Shown: piece by piece, positions 1 through 10,857 of the stretch | How positions within the stretch are numbered: position 1 is the first letter of the stretch | Layout of the letters: each line of letters starts with the position of its first letter | Source of the DNA: Bacteroidota bacterium | GTDB lineage: Bacteria; Bacteroidota; Bacteroidia; B-17B0; Aurantibacillaceae | Direction: 5' to 3' | Length of the DNA: 64,000 nt | Assembly (NCBI GenBank): GCA_013697245.1 | Contig: JACCXH010000026.1 | Location: 1 to 64,000, forward strand | Translations under genes and position numbers: made by a program | The notes under the pieces: generated by a model | Seen by the model: only the letters and a program-made list of their open reading frames with translations | What the model was told of the DNA's origin: nothing | Database searches by the model: none

Positions 1-1597
<1,597 letters not shown>

Positions 1598-1624
1598 TTA
1601 ATGAATTTCTTTTGATGTTACTAA

Positions 1625-1659
1625 GCCTCACCCTAAATCCCTCTCCAAAGGAGAGGGAC
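1625..1659 (+). repeat. Dispersed hairpin repeat copy in the rpoB-rpoC spacer
   Basis: The segment reads GCCTCACCCTAAAT followed by the stem-loop CCCTCTCC-AAA-GGAGAGGG. Related copies lie at 17479-17514 and, in reverse orientation, at 20426-20461. It sits in the spacer between rpoB and rpoC. It is read as an extragenic palindromic repeat and not a gene. It could also affect read-through or mRNA processing, but nothing in the sequence settles that. Confidence 0.8.
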
Positions 1660-1670
1660 TTTTTGTTGGG

Positions 1671-4600
1671 TTAATCCATTGTAATATCTAAAGCTAAACC
1701 TCTTAATTCGTGCAACAATACGTTAAACGATTCCGGAATACCAGGCGCAGGAATATTATCTCCTTTTACAATAGCTTCGTAAGCTTTTGCACGACCCATT
1801 ACGTCATCTGATTTAACAGTTAATAATTCTTGTAACACGTTAGCTGCACCGTATGCCTCAAGCGCCCAAACTTCCATCTCACCAAAACGCTGACCACCAA
1901 ATTGTGCTTTACCACCAAGAGGTTGTTGTGTAATTAATGAGTATGGCCCTATTGAACGAGCGTGCATTTTATCATCAACCATGTGACCTAATTTCAGCAT
2001 GTAAATGATACCTACAGTTGCAGGTTGGTCAAAGCGTTCTCCTGTTCCACCATCGTATAAATAAGTACGGCCAAATTGCGGTAAACCTGCTTTTTGAGTG
2101 TACTCATCTATTTGCTCAAGTGTTGCGCCGTCGAAAATAGGGGTAGAGAATTTCAATCCTAATTTTTGACCAGCCCAGGCTAAAACTGTTTCATAAATTT
2201 GTCCAAGGTTCATACGAGAAGGTACACCTAATGGATTTAAAACTATATCCACAGTTGTTCCATCTTCCAGGAACGGCATATCTTCTTCTTTAACGATACG
2301 GGCCACAATACCTTTGTTACCGTGACGGCCGGCCATTTTATCACCCACTTTTAACTTACGTTTTTGTGCAATGTAAACTTTGGCTAATTGAACAATTCCG
2401 GTTGGTAATTCATCACCAACAGTGATCTGGAATTTCTCGCGTTTGTATTTTCCTAAATAATCGTTGTATTGAATTAAGAAGTTATGTAACAAACGTTCGA
2501 TCTGCTCATTTTTATCTTTATCAGTAGTCCAGTTACCCGGATTTACTTCGCTGTAATCGATACGCTCTAATAATTTTTGAGTGAATTTAGTACCACGAGG
2601 AATCACTTCTTCACCTAAAATATTAGACACACCTTGAGAAGTACGGCCATTTACAAGAACGAATAATTTATCAACTAATTTTAATTTTAAGTTGTAAACG
2701 TTCTTTTCGTGATCTGAATCTAATTTCTCAATTAGTGGTTTCTCTTCAGCTTTTGCTTTTTTATCTTTAATGGCACGAGAGAATAATTTTTTCTCAACAA
2801 TAACTCCTTTAATTGAAGGAGAAACACGAAGAGAAGCATCTTTCACATCGCCAGCTTTATCACCAAAGATGGCACGTAATAATTTTTCTTCCGGAGATGG
2901 ATCTGTTTCACCTTTTGGTGTAATTTTTCCAATTAAAATATCCCCTTCTTTTACGTCGGCACCAATTCGGATAATACCTTTTTCATCAAGATCTTTCGTT
3001 GCATCTTCACTAACGTTAGGAATATCCGGAGTTAATTCTTCCATTCCACGTTTTGTATCACGTACCTCTAACGAATATTCATCAATGTGAATAGAAGTAA
3101 AGATATCTTCGCGAACAATTTTTTCGTTAATTACGATCGCATCTTCAAAGTTGTAACCTTTCCAAGGCATGAACGCAACTTTTAAGTTACGGCCTAATGC
3201 TAATTCGCCATCTTGTGTAGCGTAACCTTCGCATAATACTTGTCCTCTTGAAACTTTATCGCCTTTTTTAACGATAGGTTTTAGGTTGATACAAGTACTT
3301 TGATTGGTTTTTTGGAATTTAGTTAATTTATAAGTTTTAACGTCGCCTTCAAAGCTGATCAATTTTTCTTCATCGCTACGGTTGTAACGGATGGTGATAG
3401 ATTGAGCATCTACGTATTCAACAATACCTTCTCCTTCGGCATTAATTAAAACACGAGAATCTTCAGCAACACGCGCTTCAATACCCGTACCAACGATTGG
3501 CGCTTGTGGGCGCAATAACGGTACGGCTTGACGCTGCATATTCGATCCCATTAACGCACGGTTGGCATCATCATGTTCCAAAAATGGAATCAACGATGCG
3601 GCAATCGAAGCGATCTGGTTAGGAGCAATGTCCATTAAATGAACTTTGTCCGGCTCAAGGATAGGGAAATCACCTTCGTAACGTGCTGTTACTTTTTTGG
3701 TTTTAATATTTCCTTTATCATCAAGATCAACGTTGGCTTGTGCAATATTTTTTTGGTCTTCTTCTTCTGCAGTTAAATAAATAACCGGTTTGTTCGAATC
3801 CAATTTACCGTTTGTTACCGTACGATAAGGGGTTTCAATAAAACCTAATTTATTAACTTTAGCATAAACACATAAAGACGAGATCAAACCAATGTTTGGT
3901 CCCTCCGGTGTTTCGATAGTACAAAGACGACCGTAGTGAGTGTAGTGAACGTCACGAACCTCAAAACCTGCACGCTCACGAGATAAACCTCCTGGCCCTA
4001 GTGCCGAAAGACGACGCTTGTGCGTGATCTCTGATAACGGGTTGGTTTGATCCATGAACTGCGATAATTGATTGGTTCCGAAGAACGAATTAATAACAGA
4101 ACTTAAGGTCTTGGCATTAATTAAGTCAGTAGGTGTAAATACCTCGTTATCACGTACATTCATACGCTCACGAATAGTACGCGCCATACGGGCTAAACCT
4201 ACACCAAATTGAGAGAATAACTGCTCACCAACAGTACGTACACGACGGTTAGATAAGTGATCAATATCATCCACATCTGTTTTTGAGTTAATTAACTCAA
4301 TAAGATATTTAATGATCAAGATCATATCTTCTTTGGTCAATACACGTATCTCCATTGGGATGTTCAATCCTAATTTTTTATTGATACGGTAACGACCAAC
4401 TTCTCCTAAGTCGTAACGTTTGTCTGAGAAAAATAATTTGTCAATTACGCCACGTGCAGTTTCCTCATCAGGTGGTTCTGCATTACGTAATAAACGGTAG
4501 ATAAATTCAATCGCTTCTTTTTCAGAGTTGGTTGAATCTTTTTGTAATGTATTGTAAATAATAGCGAAATCGGCAGTATTTACATCTTGTTTGTGAAGGA

Positions 4601-5483
4601 TGATAGATTTAACGCCTGCATCAGCAATAAAGTCGATGTGCTCGTCTTCTAAGATCGTTTCACGGTCTAAAATAACTTCGTTACGCTCAATTGATACAAC
4701 TTCTCCGGTATCCTCATCCACGAAATCTTCGATCCATGTTTTAAGAACACGCGCAGCAAGTCTACGACCAACTTCACGTTTTAAGCCTGCTTTTGAAACT
4801 TTCACTTCATCGGCAAGACCAAATATTTCTAAAATTTGTTTATCGCTTTCAAAACCAATAGCACGTAATAACGTGGTTACCGGTAATTTTTTCTTACGAT
4901 CGATATAAGCGTACATCACATTATTGATGTCTGTAGCAAATTCTATCCAAGAACCTTTGAAAGGGATAACACGGGCACTATATAATTTAGTACCATTGGC
5001 GTGACGGCTTTGTCCAAAGAACACACCTGGTGAACGGTGCAACTGAGAAACGATAACACGTTCGGCGCCATTTATAATAAATGAACCTTTAGGGGTCATG
5101 TATGGGATGGTTCCCAAATACACGTCTTGCATAATAGGTTCAAAATCTTCGTGTTCAGGATCTGTGCAATAAAGGTATAATTTTGCCTTTAAAGGAACAG
5201 AGTAGGTAAGGCCACGTTCGATACACTCTTCAAGGGCGTAACGTGGAGGATCGATATAATAATCCTTAAATTCTAATACGAAATTGTTTCGCGCATCAGA
5301 AATTGGAAAATTTTCGGCAAACACTCTAAATAAACCTTCTTTTTTACGGTTTTCCGGAGTGGTTTCTAATTGAAAGAAATCCTGAAAGGATTTTACCTGA
5401 ATATCTAAAAAATCAGGGTATTCGATTGGAAATTTGTTGGACGAGAAATTAACTCGTTTTTGAATTTTTGTACTTGCAGCCAA
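1671..5483 (-). CDS. rpoB: RNA polymerase beta subunit
   Basis: This is the beta subunit of RNA polymerase, 1270 residues, full length. The rifampicin-binding segment is visible at about residues 468-510 ([18 protein letters not shown], then LSALGPGG) and carries the aspartate, histidine and serine of the drug-sensitive form. The C-terminal region contains [19 protein letters not shown], typical of the family. The start is a TTG at 5481-5483 ([15 protein letters not shown]); I saw no in-frame ATG that fits the family's N-terminus better. It lies between rplL and rpoC. A strong hairpin with a T tract separates it from rplL, so its level is probably set partly by read-through of that signal. 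Confidence 0.98.
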   Translation of the reverse strand: MAASTKIQKRVNFSSNKFPIEYPDFLDIQVKSFQDFFQLETTPENRKKEGLFRVFAENFPISDARNNFVLEFKDYYIDPPRYALEECIERGLTYSVPLKAKLYLYCTDPEHEDFEPIMQDVYLGTIPYMTPKGSFIINGAERVIVSQLHRSPGVFFGQSRHANGTKLYSARVIPFKGSWIEFATDINNVMYAYIDRKKKLPVTTLLRAIGFESDKQILEIFGLADEVKVSKAGLKREVGRRLAARVLKTWIEDFVDEDTGEVVSIERNEVILDRETILEDEHIDFIADAGVKSIILHKQDVNTADFAIIYNTLQKDSTNSEKEAIEFIYRLLRNAEPPDEETARGVIDKLFFSDKRYDLGEVGRYRINKKLGLNIPMEIRVLTKEDMILIIKYLIELINSKTDVDDIDHLSNRRVRTVGEQLFSQFGVGLARMARTIRERMNVRDNEVFTPTDLINAKTLSSVINSFFGTNQLSQFMDQTNPLSEITHKRRLSALGPGGLSRERAGFEVRDVHYTHYGRLCTIETPEGPNIGLISSLCVYAKVNKLGFIETPYRTVTNGKLDSNKPVIYLTAEEEDQKNIAQANVDLDDKGNIKTKKVTARYEGDFPILEPDKVHLMDIAPNQIASIAASLIPFLEHDDANRALMGSNMQRQAVPLLRPQAPIVGTGIEARVAEDSRVLINAEGEGIVEYVDAQSITIRYNRSDEEKLISFEGDVKTYKLTKFQKTNQSTCINLKPIVKKGDKVSRGQVLCEGYATQDGELALGRNLKVAFMPWKGYNFEDAIVINEKIVREDIFTSIHIDEYSLEVRDTKRGMEELTPDIPNVSEDATKDLDEKGIIRIGADVKEGDILIGKITPKGETDPSPEEKLLRAIFGDKAGDVKDASLRVSPSIKGVIVEKKLFSRAIKDKKAKAEEKPLIEKLDSDHEKNVYNLKLKLVDKLFVLVNGRTSQGVSNILGEEVIPRGTKFTQKLLERIDYSEVNPGNWTTDKDKNEQIERLLHNFLIQYNDYLGKYKREKFQITVGDELPTGIVQLAKVYIAQKRKLKVGDKMAGRHGNKGIVARIVKEEDMPFLEDGTTVDIVLNPLGVPSRMNLGQIYETVLAWAGQKLGLKFSTPIFDGATLEQIDEYTQKAGLPQFGRTYLYDGGTGERFDQPATVGIIYMLKLGHMVDDKMHARSIGPYSLITQQPLGGKAQFGGQRFGEMEVWALEAYGAANVLQELLTVKSDDVMGRAKAYEAIVKGDNIPAPGIPESFNVLLHELRGLALDITMD

Positions 5484-5545
5484 GGTTATTTGAGGTTTAA
5501 ATAATACAATTATGTCTTTCCAAAGTTCTCTGTTCTTTTATACTT

Positions 5546-5595
5546 AAAAAAACAGGTAAACAGTCCTTTTTGTTTTCACGTAAAGGACTGTTTAC
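5546..5595 (-). terminator. Intrinsic terminator or attenuator between rplL and rpoB
   Basis: A perfect 14-bp stem (GTAAACAGTCCTTT at 5556-5569 pairing with 5582-5595) has a 12-base loop. On the minus-strand transcript it is followed after three bases by seven T residues (5552-5546). It begins 17 bases after the rplL stop codon. Partial termination between rplL and rpoB is the known device in Escherichia coli for making more L7/L12 than beta. That this one acts the same way is inferred from form and position. Confidence 0.85.
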
Positions 5596-5612
5596 TAGTA
5601 AAATATACAGAA

Positions 5613-5981
5613 TTACTTAATTTCTGCTTTAGCACCAGCGTCTTCTAAAGCTTTTTTAATTGCTTCAGCTTCTTCTTTGCCTACACCTTCTTTAACCGCT
5701 TTTGGAGCTCCGTCAACTAGGTCTTTAGCTTCTTTTAAGCCTAATCCTGTTAAGTCTTTTACAACTTTAACAACACCTAATTTAGCGCCACCCGCTTCTA
5801 ATAACATTACATCAAAAGATGTTTTTACAGCAGCAGCTTCGCCGCCACCGCCAGCAGAAACTACAACTGCAGCTGCAGCTGGTTCAATTCCGTATTGGTC
5901 TTTTAATACTGTTGCTAATTCTTGTACTTCTTTTACTGTTAAGCCTACTAATGTTTCAGCTATTGATTTTATATCAGCCAT
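5613..5981 (-). CDS. rplL: Ribosomal protein bL12 (L7/L12)
   Basis: This is the stalk protein of the 50S subunit that recruits translation factors. It has 122 residues, the normal length. The order is an N-terminal dimerisation domain ([20 protein letters not shown]), a short Ala/Gly-rich hinge at about residues 35-52, and the C-terminal factor-binding domain ([20 protein letters not shown]). It lies 68 bases downstream of rplJ, whose product anchors L12 dimers. An intrinsic terminator-like hairpin follows its stop codon, so rplL probably ends a fraction of the transcripts that start upstream. Confidence 0.98.
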   Translation of the reverse strand: MADIKSIAETLVGLTVKEVQELATVLKDQYGIEPAAAAVVVSAGGGGEAAAVKTSFDVMLLEAGGAKLGVVKVVKDLTGLGLKEAKDLVDGAPKAVKEGVGKEEAEAIKKALEDAGAKAEIK

Positions 5982-6049
5982 TTTTATGGTTTTTACTTGT
6001 TTATTAATTTATTTAATTAAATCTATTTATTTGATTGTTTTTCAACAGT

Positions 6050-6550
6050 TTAAGCAGCTTTATCTTCGCCGCCTGCTTTGTTTTCTAAAGCACCTAGAAC
6101 GCGTTTTATTGGAGATTGTAATAACATAATTACATCTGCAATTAATTCGTTTTTAGATTTTAAAGCAACCAAAGCATCTAATTGACCATCGCCAATAAAT
6201 ACCATGTCTTCAACATAAGCAGCTTTTAAAGCCGGCTTTTTTGCGTTCTTGCGAAAATCCTTAATTACTTTTGCCGGTGCGTTTGAAACATCGGTAAAGA
6301 TCAAAGCTGTTTCGCCTTTTAAGGCAGGTATTAATTCGGCTAATTTACTATCGTTAGCTCTTTCTATTGCTTTTTTAAGTAAGGTATTCTTTACAACAGT
6401 TACCGAAATTTGTTTTTCGAAACATTGTTTACGGAATGCGTTTACTTTTTCAACTGTTAATGTTGAACAATCTGCTAAATAGATCTTATTGTTGGCGTTT
6501 AATTTTTCCACCAAACCGTCTATTACTAATGTTTTTTCAGTTTTATTCAT
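6050..6550 (-). CDS. rplJ: Ribosomal protein uL10
   Basis: This is the base of the L12 stalk on the 50S subunit. The 166-residue length fits the family. The N-terminal rRNA-binding part holds NKIYLADCSTLTVEKVNAFRK and TVVKNTLLKKAIE, and the C-terminal helix binds L12 dimers. Only 14 bases separate it from rplA. There is therefore no room for the long L10 autoregulatory leader known between rplA and rplJ in Escherichia coli; any L10/L12 feedback would have to act elsewhere. The gene order rplK-rplA-rplJ-rplL is the widespread bacterial one. Confidence 0.98.
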   Translation of the reverse strand: MNKTEKTLVIDGLVEKLNANNKIYLADCSTLTVEKVNAFRKQCFEKQISVTVVKNTLLKKAIERANDSKLAELIPALKGETALIFTDVSNAPAKVIKDFRKNAKKPALKAAYVEDMVFIGDGQLDALVALKSKNELIADVIMLLQSPIKRVLGALENKAGGEDKAA

Positions 6551-6564
6551 TTTTAGCAGTGTTT

Positions 6565-7257
6565 TTAGTTAAGTACTTTAGTATCGATGATAATGCCGGC
6601 GCTCATAGTGCTGCTTAAAGTAACTGATTTTACATAAGTTCCTTTTGCAGAAGAAGGCTTTAATTTTACGATAGTTTGCAATAGCTCATTCGCGTTATCA
6701 GCAATTTTATCAGCGCTAAAAGACGCTTTTCCAATTCCTGCATGAATAATTCCTGCTTTGTCTACTTTAAAATCGATCTTTCCACCTTTTGAGTCTGTTA
6801 CCGCTTTGCCGATATCCATGGTTACAGTTCCGGTTTTAGGGTTTGGCATTAAACCACGAGGGCCTAATACACGTCCTAAAGCACCAACTTTACCCATTAC
6901 TGAAGGCATAGTAATAATTACATCTACATCCGTCCATCCACCTTTGATTTTCTCGATGTATTCATCTAATCCTACGAAATCCGCGCCTGCAGCTTTAGCT
7001 TCTGCTTCCTTATCAGGAGTTACAATAGCTAAAACGCGCAATACTTTACCAGTACCGTGAGGTAAGGTAACAGTGCCACGAACCATTTGATTAGCTTTAC
7101 GAGGATCAACTCCTAAACGGATCGCAAGATCCACCGATGCATCAAATTTAGTGGTCGTGATGTCTTTCACGATCTTTGATGCTTCGGCCACTGAATAAGA
7201 CTTGCTAGCGTCGAAATTCGCCGTAGCCGCTTTTCTTTTTTTAGTCAATGTTGCCAT
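6565..7257 (-). CDS. rplA: Ribosomal protein uL1
   Basis: This is the L1 stalk protein of the 50S subunit, 230 residues, full length. Family hallmarks are visible: [20 protein letters not shown] near residues 47-66, and [18 protein letters not shown] in the middle domain. It follows rplK by 39 bases. In several bacteria L1 represses translation of the rplK-rplA mRNA by binding a leader that mimics its 23S site. The 134-base leader ahead of rplK here could hold such a site, but I could not identify the motif with certainty. Confidence 0.98.
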   Translation of the reverse strand: MATLTKKRKAATANFDASKSYSVAEASKIVKDITTTKFDASVDLAIRLGVDPRKANQMVRGTVTLPHGTGKVLRVLAIVTPDKEAEAKAAGADFVGLDEYIEKIKGGWTDVDVIITMPSVMGKVGALGRVLGPRGLMPNPKTGTVTMDIGKAVTDSKGGKIDFKVDKAGIIHAGIGKASFSADKIADNANELLQTIVKLKPSSAKGTYVKSVTLSSTMSAGIIIDTKVLN

Positions 7258-7296
7258 TTTGTTAAGCTTTTTTGTTTGGTTAATAATAATTTAATT

Positions 7297-7734
7297 TTAG
7301 TAAGGTTTTTGGCCTGATACTGTTACTCCCATACTGCGGGCAGTTCCCACAACCATGTTCATTGCTGATTCAATAGTAAAGCAGTTCATGTCTACAATCT
7401 TGTCTTCAGCGATGGTACGTACCTGATCCCAGGTAAGTGACCCCACTTTTTTACGATTACTTGTAGCAGAACCGGCTTTAATTTTAGCAATTTCCAATAT
7501 TTGTATTGCAACTGGCGGACGTTTGATAACGAAATCGAACGACTTATCAGTGTAAACATTAATAATAACCGGTAATACTTTACCAGGCTGTTGTTGGGTT
7601 CTAGCGTTGAACTGCTTACAGAACTCCATAATGTTTACCCCTTTAGCACCTAAAGCAGGTCCAATTGGAGGAGAGGGATTAGCAGCGCCACCTTTAATTT
7701 GCAATTTTACAATTGCCGATAACTCTTTTGCCAT
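7297..7734 (-). CDS. rplK: Ribosomal protein uL11
   Basis: This protein is part of the GTPase-associated centre of the 50S subunit. It has 145 residues. The N-terminal segment [25 protein letters not shown] is the family signature, and the C-terminal rRNA-binding domain ends [21 protein letters not shown]. It starts at an ATG at 7732-7734 after an A-rich stretch and heads the ribosomal-protein part of the operon, directly after nusG. Confidence 0.98.
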   Translation of the reverse strand: MAKELSAIVKLQIKGGAANPSPPIGPALGAKGVNIMEFCKQFNARTQQQPGKVLPVIINVYTDKSFDFVIKRPPVAIQILEIAKIKAGSATSNRKKVGSLTWDQVRTIAEDKIVDMNCFTIESAMNMVVGTARSMGVTVSGQKPY

Positions 7735-7868
7735 TTCTTTTCTTTTTTTTATTTGTTATTGTTGGTTTTTCGTTTTTAGCACCGGTAACTACCGGTTTAC
7801 TTTGAGTTGGAAGCAGCAAAGCACCTCTTAAAACTAATCAACCTTCAATGCGTTTATAATCTGTTTAA
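7735..7868 (-). promoter_or_regulatory. rplK leader (nusG-rplK spacer) with hairpins
   Basis: This 134-base spacer is the longest gap among the ribosomal-protein genes. On the minus strand it contains GAGGTGCT...CCAACTC pairing (about 7803-7836) and two ACCGGT hexamers four bases apart (7781-7796) that can form a hairpin. It is a candidate leader for L1-type translational control or an internal promoter region. That is an inference from position; no consensus promoter was found. Confidence 0.3.
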
Positions 7869-8435
7869 TTATTCTCTTTCTACTTCACCAAAATTCAATT
7901 CAACCGGTGTTTTACGGCCAAAGATCTTAACGGTAACTTTAATTTTTTTCTTGTCTTCCATAACCTCTTCAATTACGCCGTTAAAGCCATTGAAAGGGCC
8001 ATTGATAACCTTTACCGATTCGCCAACCATATAGTTAGACGCCACGGTGCCTTCACTTTCAGTTAACTCATCCACTTTTCCTAAAATACGGTTCACCTCG
8101 CTAATTCTCATTGGCACAGGGTCTCCGCCTTTTGTTTCACCTAAAAAACCAATTACACCGGTAATGTTCTTTATAATGTGTGGAATTTCTCCCGAAAGGT
8201 TTGCTTCAATTAATACATAACCCGGGTAAAAAGAACGCTCTTTGGTTGTTTTTTTACCATTACGGATCTGGATAACCTTTTCCGTTGGGATAAGAACCTG
8301 AGATACAAAATCGTTTAATTTTAAACGCGTGATCTCAACTTCGATGTATTGTTTTATTTTTTTCTCTTGCCCGCTAATAGCACGTACTACGTACCATTTT
8401 TTGGTTGAGGTGTCGGTTTTTACTATATCGGCCAT
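7869..8435 (-). CDS. nusG: Transcription antitermination factor NusG
   Basis: NusG binds RNA polymerase and couples transcription to translation and Rho. It has 188 residues. The N-terminal NGN domain starts WYVVRAISGQEKKIKQYIE and includes FYPGYVLIEANLSGE. The C-terminal KOW domain has VGESVKVINGPFNGFNGVIEE. It lies just downstream of secE (17-base spacer) in the conserved secE-nusG-rplK order. The paralogue NusG-like/LoaP or RfaH would not be expected in this context, so the housekeeping assignment is secure. Confidence 0.97.
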   Translation of the reverse strand: MADIVKTDTSTKKWYVVRAISGQEKKIKQYIEVEITRLKLNDFVSQVLIPTEKVIQIRNGKKTTKERSFYPGYVLIEANLSGEIPHIIKNITGVIGFLGETKGGDPVPMRISEVNRILGKVDELTESEGTVASNYMVGESVKVINGPFNGFNGVIEEVMEDKKKIKVTVKIFGRKTPVELNFGEVERE

Positions 8436-8452
8436 TTTTAAATTTTAAAAAA

Positions 8453-8647
8453 TTACTTAATAATGTCGTAAGCTTGTTTCATTAACAACTCAAACACAAA
8501 ATCCATCCCAAAAACTATTAACGCAATAATAACAGAGGAGATCAAAACAACAATAGCGCTGCTTTGTAGTTCAGGCCATGTTGGCCAGCTAACCTTGTTA
8601 ACCAATTCGTTCCTGGTTTCTGTTAAATATGTTCCTATTTTGCTCAT
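8453..8647 (-). CDS. secE: Preprotein translocase subunit SecE
   Basis: This is the small essential subunit of the SecYEG protein-conducting channel in the inner membrane. It has 64 residues, the single-TM short form usual outside gammaproteobacteria. The amphipathic part is YLTETRNELVNKVSWPTWPE, with the conserved VSWP, followed by one transmembrane helix at about residues 30-52 (SAIVVLISSVIIALIVFGMD). It is flanked by tRNA-Trp upstream and nusG downstream, a common bacterial arrangement. Confidence 0.97.
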   Translation of the reverse strand: MSKIGTYLTETRNELVNKVSWPTWPELQSSAIVVLISSVIIALIVFGMDFVFELLMKQAYDIIK

Positions 8648-8675
8648 TTTTTTTAATTTTTGTTACTATCGTTTG

Positions 8676-8746
8676 CACGGGCGGAGGGACTCGAACCCCC
8701 ATCAGCGGTTTTGGAGACCGATATTCTACCATTGCACTACGCCCGT
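8676..8746 (-). tRNA. tRNA-Trp (CCA anticodon)
   Basis: A complete cloverleaf reads on the minus strand: acceptor ACGGGCG paired with CGCCCGT, anticodon loop CTCCAAA (anticodon CCA), and a GGTTCGAGTCC T arm. No 3' CCA is encoded. It lies between tuf and secE, as in many bacteria. Confidence 0.96.
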
Positions 8747-8831
8747 AAGCTGTTTTTTTAAGCCCTTTTATAAATGGCAAAATGGCTTCCCGGTTAAAGG
8801 AGCCATTTTGCCTATATATTTTGACTATGGC

Positions 8832-10019
8832 TTAGTCTAAAATTTCAGTTACCTGACCAGCACCAACGGTACGTCCACCTTCACGTATAGCGAAACGTAA
8901 ACCTTTATCCATTGCAATTGGGTTGATCAAATTAACAGTAATTGTAACGTTATCTCCCGGTAAAACCATTTCACGTCCAGCTTCTAACTCGATCTCTCCA
9001 GTTACGTCGGTTGTACGGAAATAGAATTGAGGACGGTATTTATTTTGGAATGGAGTATGACGTCCACCTTCTTCTTTTTTCAAAATGTAAACCTCAGCTT
9101 TGAATTTAGCATGTGGTTTTACAGTACCCGGTTTAATGATAACCATACCACGTTTGATGTCTTTTTTCTCAACACCACGTAATAATAAACCTACGTTATC
9201 TCCAGCTTCACCGTAATCTAAAATTTTACGGAACATCTCAACACCTGTTACGGTTGATACTAATTTCTCAGCACCCATACCGATGATCTCAACCGGATCC
9301 GCAGAGTTAATTACACCTGTTTCGATACGACCTGTAGCAACAGTACCACGACCAGTGATCGTGAAAACGTCTTCAACCGGCATCAAGAACGGCTTATCTT
9401 TTTCGCGTGGAGGAATTGGAATGAAAGTATCTACTGCATCCATTAATTCCATAATTTTATCAACCCATTTTGGATCGTTATTTAATCCGCCTAATGCAGA
9501 ACCACGAATAATCGGAGTTGCATCACCATCAAATTTATAGAAAGTTAATAATTCACGGATCTCCATTTCAACTAAGTCTAATAACTCAGCATCTTCAACC
9601 ATGTCAACCTTGTTCATGAAAACAACCAATTTAGGCACACCAACCTGGCGGGCTAAAAGGATATGCTCACGGGTTTGTGGCATTGGACCATCTGTTGAAG
9701 CAACCACTAAAATTGCACCATCCATTTGAGCAGCACCCGTAACCATGTTCTTTACATAATCGGCGTGACCCGGACAATCAACGTGAGCATAATGACGGTT
9801 AGCTGTCGCATACTCAACGTGAGAAGTGTTAATAGTAATACCACGTTCTTTTTCTTCAGGAGCGTTATCAATTGAAGAGAAATCACGGATTTCGCATAAG
9901 CCTTTAGAAGCTAATACTGTAGTAATTGCAGCAGTCAAAGTAGTTTTACCGTGATCTACGTGACCAATTGTTCCAATGTTTACGTGTGGTTTGGAACGGT
10001 CGAATTTTTCTTTTGCCAT
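8832..10019 (-). CDS. tuf: Elongation factor Tu
   Basis: EF-Tu is the GTPase that brings aminoacyl-tRNA to the ribosome. It has 395 residues, full length. The GTP-binding motifs are all present: GHVDHGKT (about residues 19-26), [21 protein letters not shown] and GSAL. Domains 2 and 3 follow and end in the family signature [21 protein letters not shown]. It sits downstream of four tRNA genes, the same arrangement as thrU-tyrU-glyT-thrT-tufB of Escherichia coli, and is presumably co-transcribed with them. It is the only tuf in the window; a second copy elsewhere cannot be excluded. Confidence 0.98.
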   Translation of the reverse strand: MAKEKFDRSKPHVNIGTIGHVDHGKTTLTAAITTVLASKGLCEIRDFSSIDNAPEEKERGITINTSHVEYATANRHYAHVDCPGHADYVKNMVTGAAQMDGAILVVASTDGPMPQTREHILLARQVGVPKLVVFMNKVDMVEDAELLDLVEMEIRELLTFYKFDGDATPIIRGSALGGLNNDPKWVDKIMELMDAVDTFIPIPPREKDKPFLMPVEDVFTITGRGTVATGRIETGVINSADPVEIIGMGAEKLVSTVTGVEMFRKILDYGEAGDNVGLLLRGVEKKDIKRGMVIIKPGTVKPHAKFKAEVYILKKEEGGRHTPFQNKYRPQFYFRTTDVTGEIELEAGREMVLPGDNVTITVNLINPIAMDKGLRFAIREGGRTVGAGQVTEILD

Positions 10020-10075
10020 AGTTGTTATTTTTTACTTGTTGTTTGTTATATATTTATTTTTAAAATCTTTACCTT

Positions 10076-10129
10076 TTGAGCTGTTGAGCAGTCCCGATAG
10101 CTATCGGGAGAACTGCCGACCTCCTCCTT
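10076..10129 (-). pseudogene. tRNA-Thr 3'-half remnant interrupted by an 18-bp palindrome
   Basis: Positions 10076-10091 and 10110-10129 repeat, base for base, 10161-10176 and 10181-10200 of the intact tRNA-Thr(GGT) region: the 3' anticodon-stem strand, T-stem and acceptor strand. The four T-loop bases GATT of the intact copy (10177-10180, plus-strand reading) are replaced by the perfect palindrome TCCCGATAGCTATCGGGA (10092-10109). There is no 5' half, so it cannot be a functional tRNA. Confidence 0.88.
10092..10109. repeat. 18-bp perfect palindrome (CCGATAGCTATCGG family)
   Basis: TCCCGATAGCTATCGGGA equals its own reverse complement. Related copies are at 20395-20412 (near-perfect), 17529-17546 (degenerate) and 35622-35639 (degenerate). 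It is read as a dispersed extragenic palindrome; here it sits in the T loop of a broken tRNA copy. Confidence 0.85.
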
Positions 10130-10163
10130 TTCCTCTTTCTCAAAGAGGCTCAACATCTTGTTG

Positions 10164-10235
10164 AGCTGTTGAGCAGGATTGAACTGCCGACCTCCTCCTT
10201 ACCAAGGAGGTGCTCTACCACTGAGCTACAACAGC
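10164..10235 (-). tRNA. tRNA-Thr (GGT anticodon)
   Basis: A full cloverleaf reads on the minus strand: acceptor GCTGTTG paired with CAACAGC, anticodon arm CCTCC-TTGGTAA-GGAGG (anticodon GGT), T arm GGCAG-TTCAATC-CTGCT. It is the last tRNA before tuf. Its 3' half is duplicated downstream at 10076-10129. The short segment between the two copies forms two small hairpins (10132-10148 and 10149-10165). Confidence 0.96.
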
Positions 10236-10308
10236 TTATCTTTTGCTTTTTAGGTTAAAAAGCCGCTTGTAATTCATTTTTTTAAAGAACAGTCTGCCTC
10301 ACATGCCA

Positions 10309-10331
10309 AAAGTCCCGCTTTTTGGGACTTT
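10309..10331. other. Hairpin in the tRNA-Gly/tRNA-Thr spacer
   Basis: AAAGTCCC (10309-10316) and GGGACTTT (10324-10331) form a perfect 8-bp stem with a 7-base loop, in the 189-base spacer between the two tRNA genes. No T tract follows on the minus strand, so it is more likely an RNA-processing or folding element than a terminator. No gene is seen in this spacer. Confidence 0.5.
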
Positions 10332-10424
10332 CAAAAAAACTAAAAAACCGTGAGCCAAGTTTTTTATCCTTTTGTCGCCTCTCGTCTTAGGCGTATTTTA
10401 ACAACTTCTCATTTCATCCTCAAG

Positions 10425-10497
10425 AGCGAAAGACGGGTCTCGAACCCGCAACCTCCAGCTTGGAAGGCTGGAGCTCTACCAATTGAGCTACTTTCGC
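10425..10497 (-). tRNA. tRNA-Gly (TCC anticodon)
   Basis: The minus strand reads acceptor GCGAAAG paired with CTTTCGC, anticodon arm CCAGC-CTTCCAA-GCTGG (anticodon TCC), and T arm GCGGG-TTCGAGA-CCCGT. It is third in the tRNA-tuf transcript, matching the position of glyT in the Escherichia coli operon. Confidence 0.96.
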
Positions 10498-10538
10498 TTA
10501 TCAATTTAAGACCGAGATCTTAAATTCCAATTAGCCTG

Positions 10539-10619
10539 TGGGGACAGGAGGATTCGAACCTCCGAAGTCGAAACAACAGATTTACAGTCTGTCCCATTTG
10601 GCCACTCTGGTATATCCCC
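10539..10619 (-). tRNA. tRNA-Tyr (GTA anticodon)
   Basis: The minus strand reads acceptor GGGGATA with TGTCCCC, anticodon arm CAGA-CTGTAAA-TCTG (anticodon GTA), a long class II variable arm and a GGAGG-TTCGAAT-CCTCC T arm. The length of 81 bases fits a class II tRNA. Confidence 0.96.
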
Positions 10620-10632
10620 TTCACAAAAACAG

Positions 10633-10705
10633 AGCCGAAGAAGGGACTCGAACCCCCGACCTACTGATTACAAATCAGTGGCTCTACCAGCTGAGCTACT
10701 TCGGC
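10633..10705 (-). tRNA. tRNA-Thr (TGT anticodon)
   Basis: The minus strand reads acceptor GCCGAAG with CTTCGGC, anticodon arm ACTGA-TTTGTAA-TCAGT (anticodon TGT), and T arm CGGGG-TTCGAGT-CCCTT. It is the first gene of the tRNA-tuf transcript, about 40 bases from the promoter. Confidence 0.96.
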
Positions 10706-10746
10706 TTTTTTGTCATTTTAAAGAACTGCCCCTTAAAAAGGGATGG

Positions 10747-10777
10747 CAAAGGTAATAATACTTTTTAACTGAACAAA
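10747..10777 (-). promoter_or_regulatory. Bacteroidota-type promoter of the tRNA-tuf operon
   Basis: On the minus strand, TTTG (10777-10774) and TACCTTTG (10754-10747) are separated by exactly 19 bases. This is the Bacteroidota vegetative promoter pattern TTTG-N19-TAnnTTTG. Transcription would start near 10740, about 35 bases before tRNA-Thr(TGT). A small CCCTTTTTAAGGGG stem-loop lies in the leader. The rest of 10706-10857 is AT-rich with no gene. Confidence 0.85.
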
Positions 10778-10857
10778 ATAAATGTGGAATTATTTTCACT
10801 TTTTTTCGATTTTTTTTTCTCCCAAAAAAACATCTTTTTTTTTCGACCACCTAAAGC

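Noticed and set aside
2770-3090. Open frames antisense to rpoB and other long genes
   Set aside because: They are shadow frames in codon-biased genes, without family resemblance or start context.
6551-6564. L10(L12)4 autoregulatory leader between rplA and rplJ
   Set aside because: Only 14 bases separate the genes, too short for the known leader structure.
10309-10331. Terminator between tRNA-Gly and tRNA-Thr
   Set aside because: The hairpin lacks a T tract on the minus strand, and termination there would cut off tuf.
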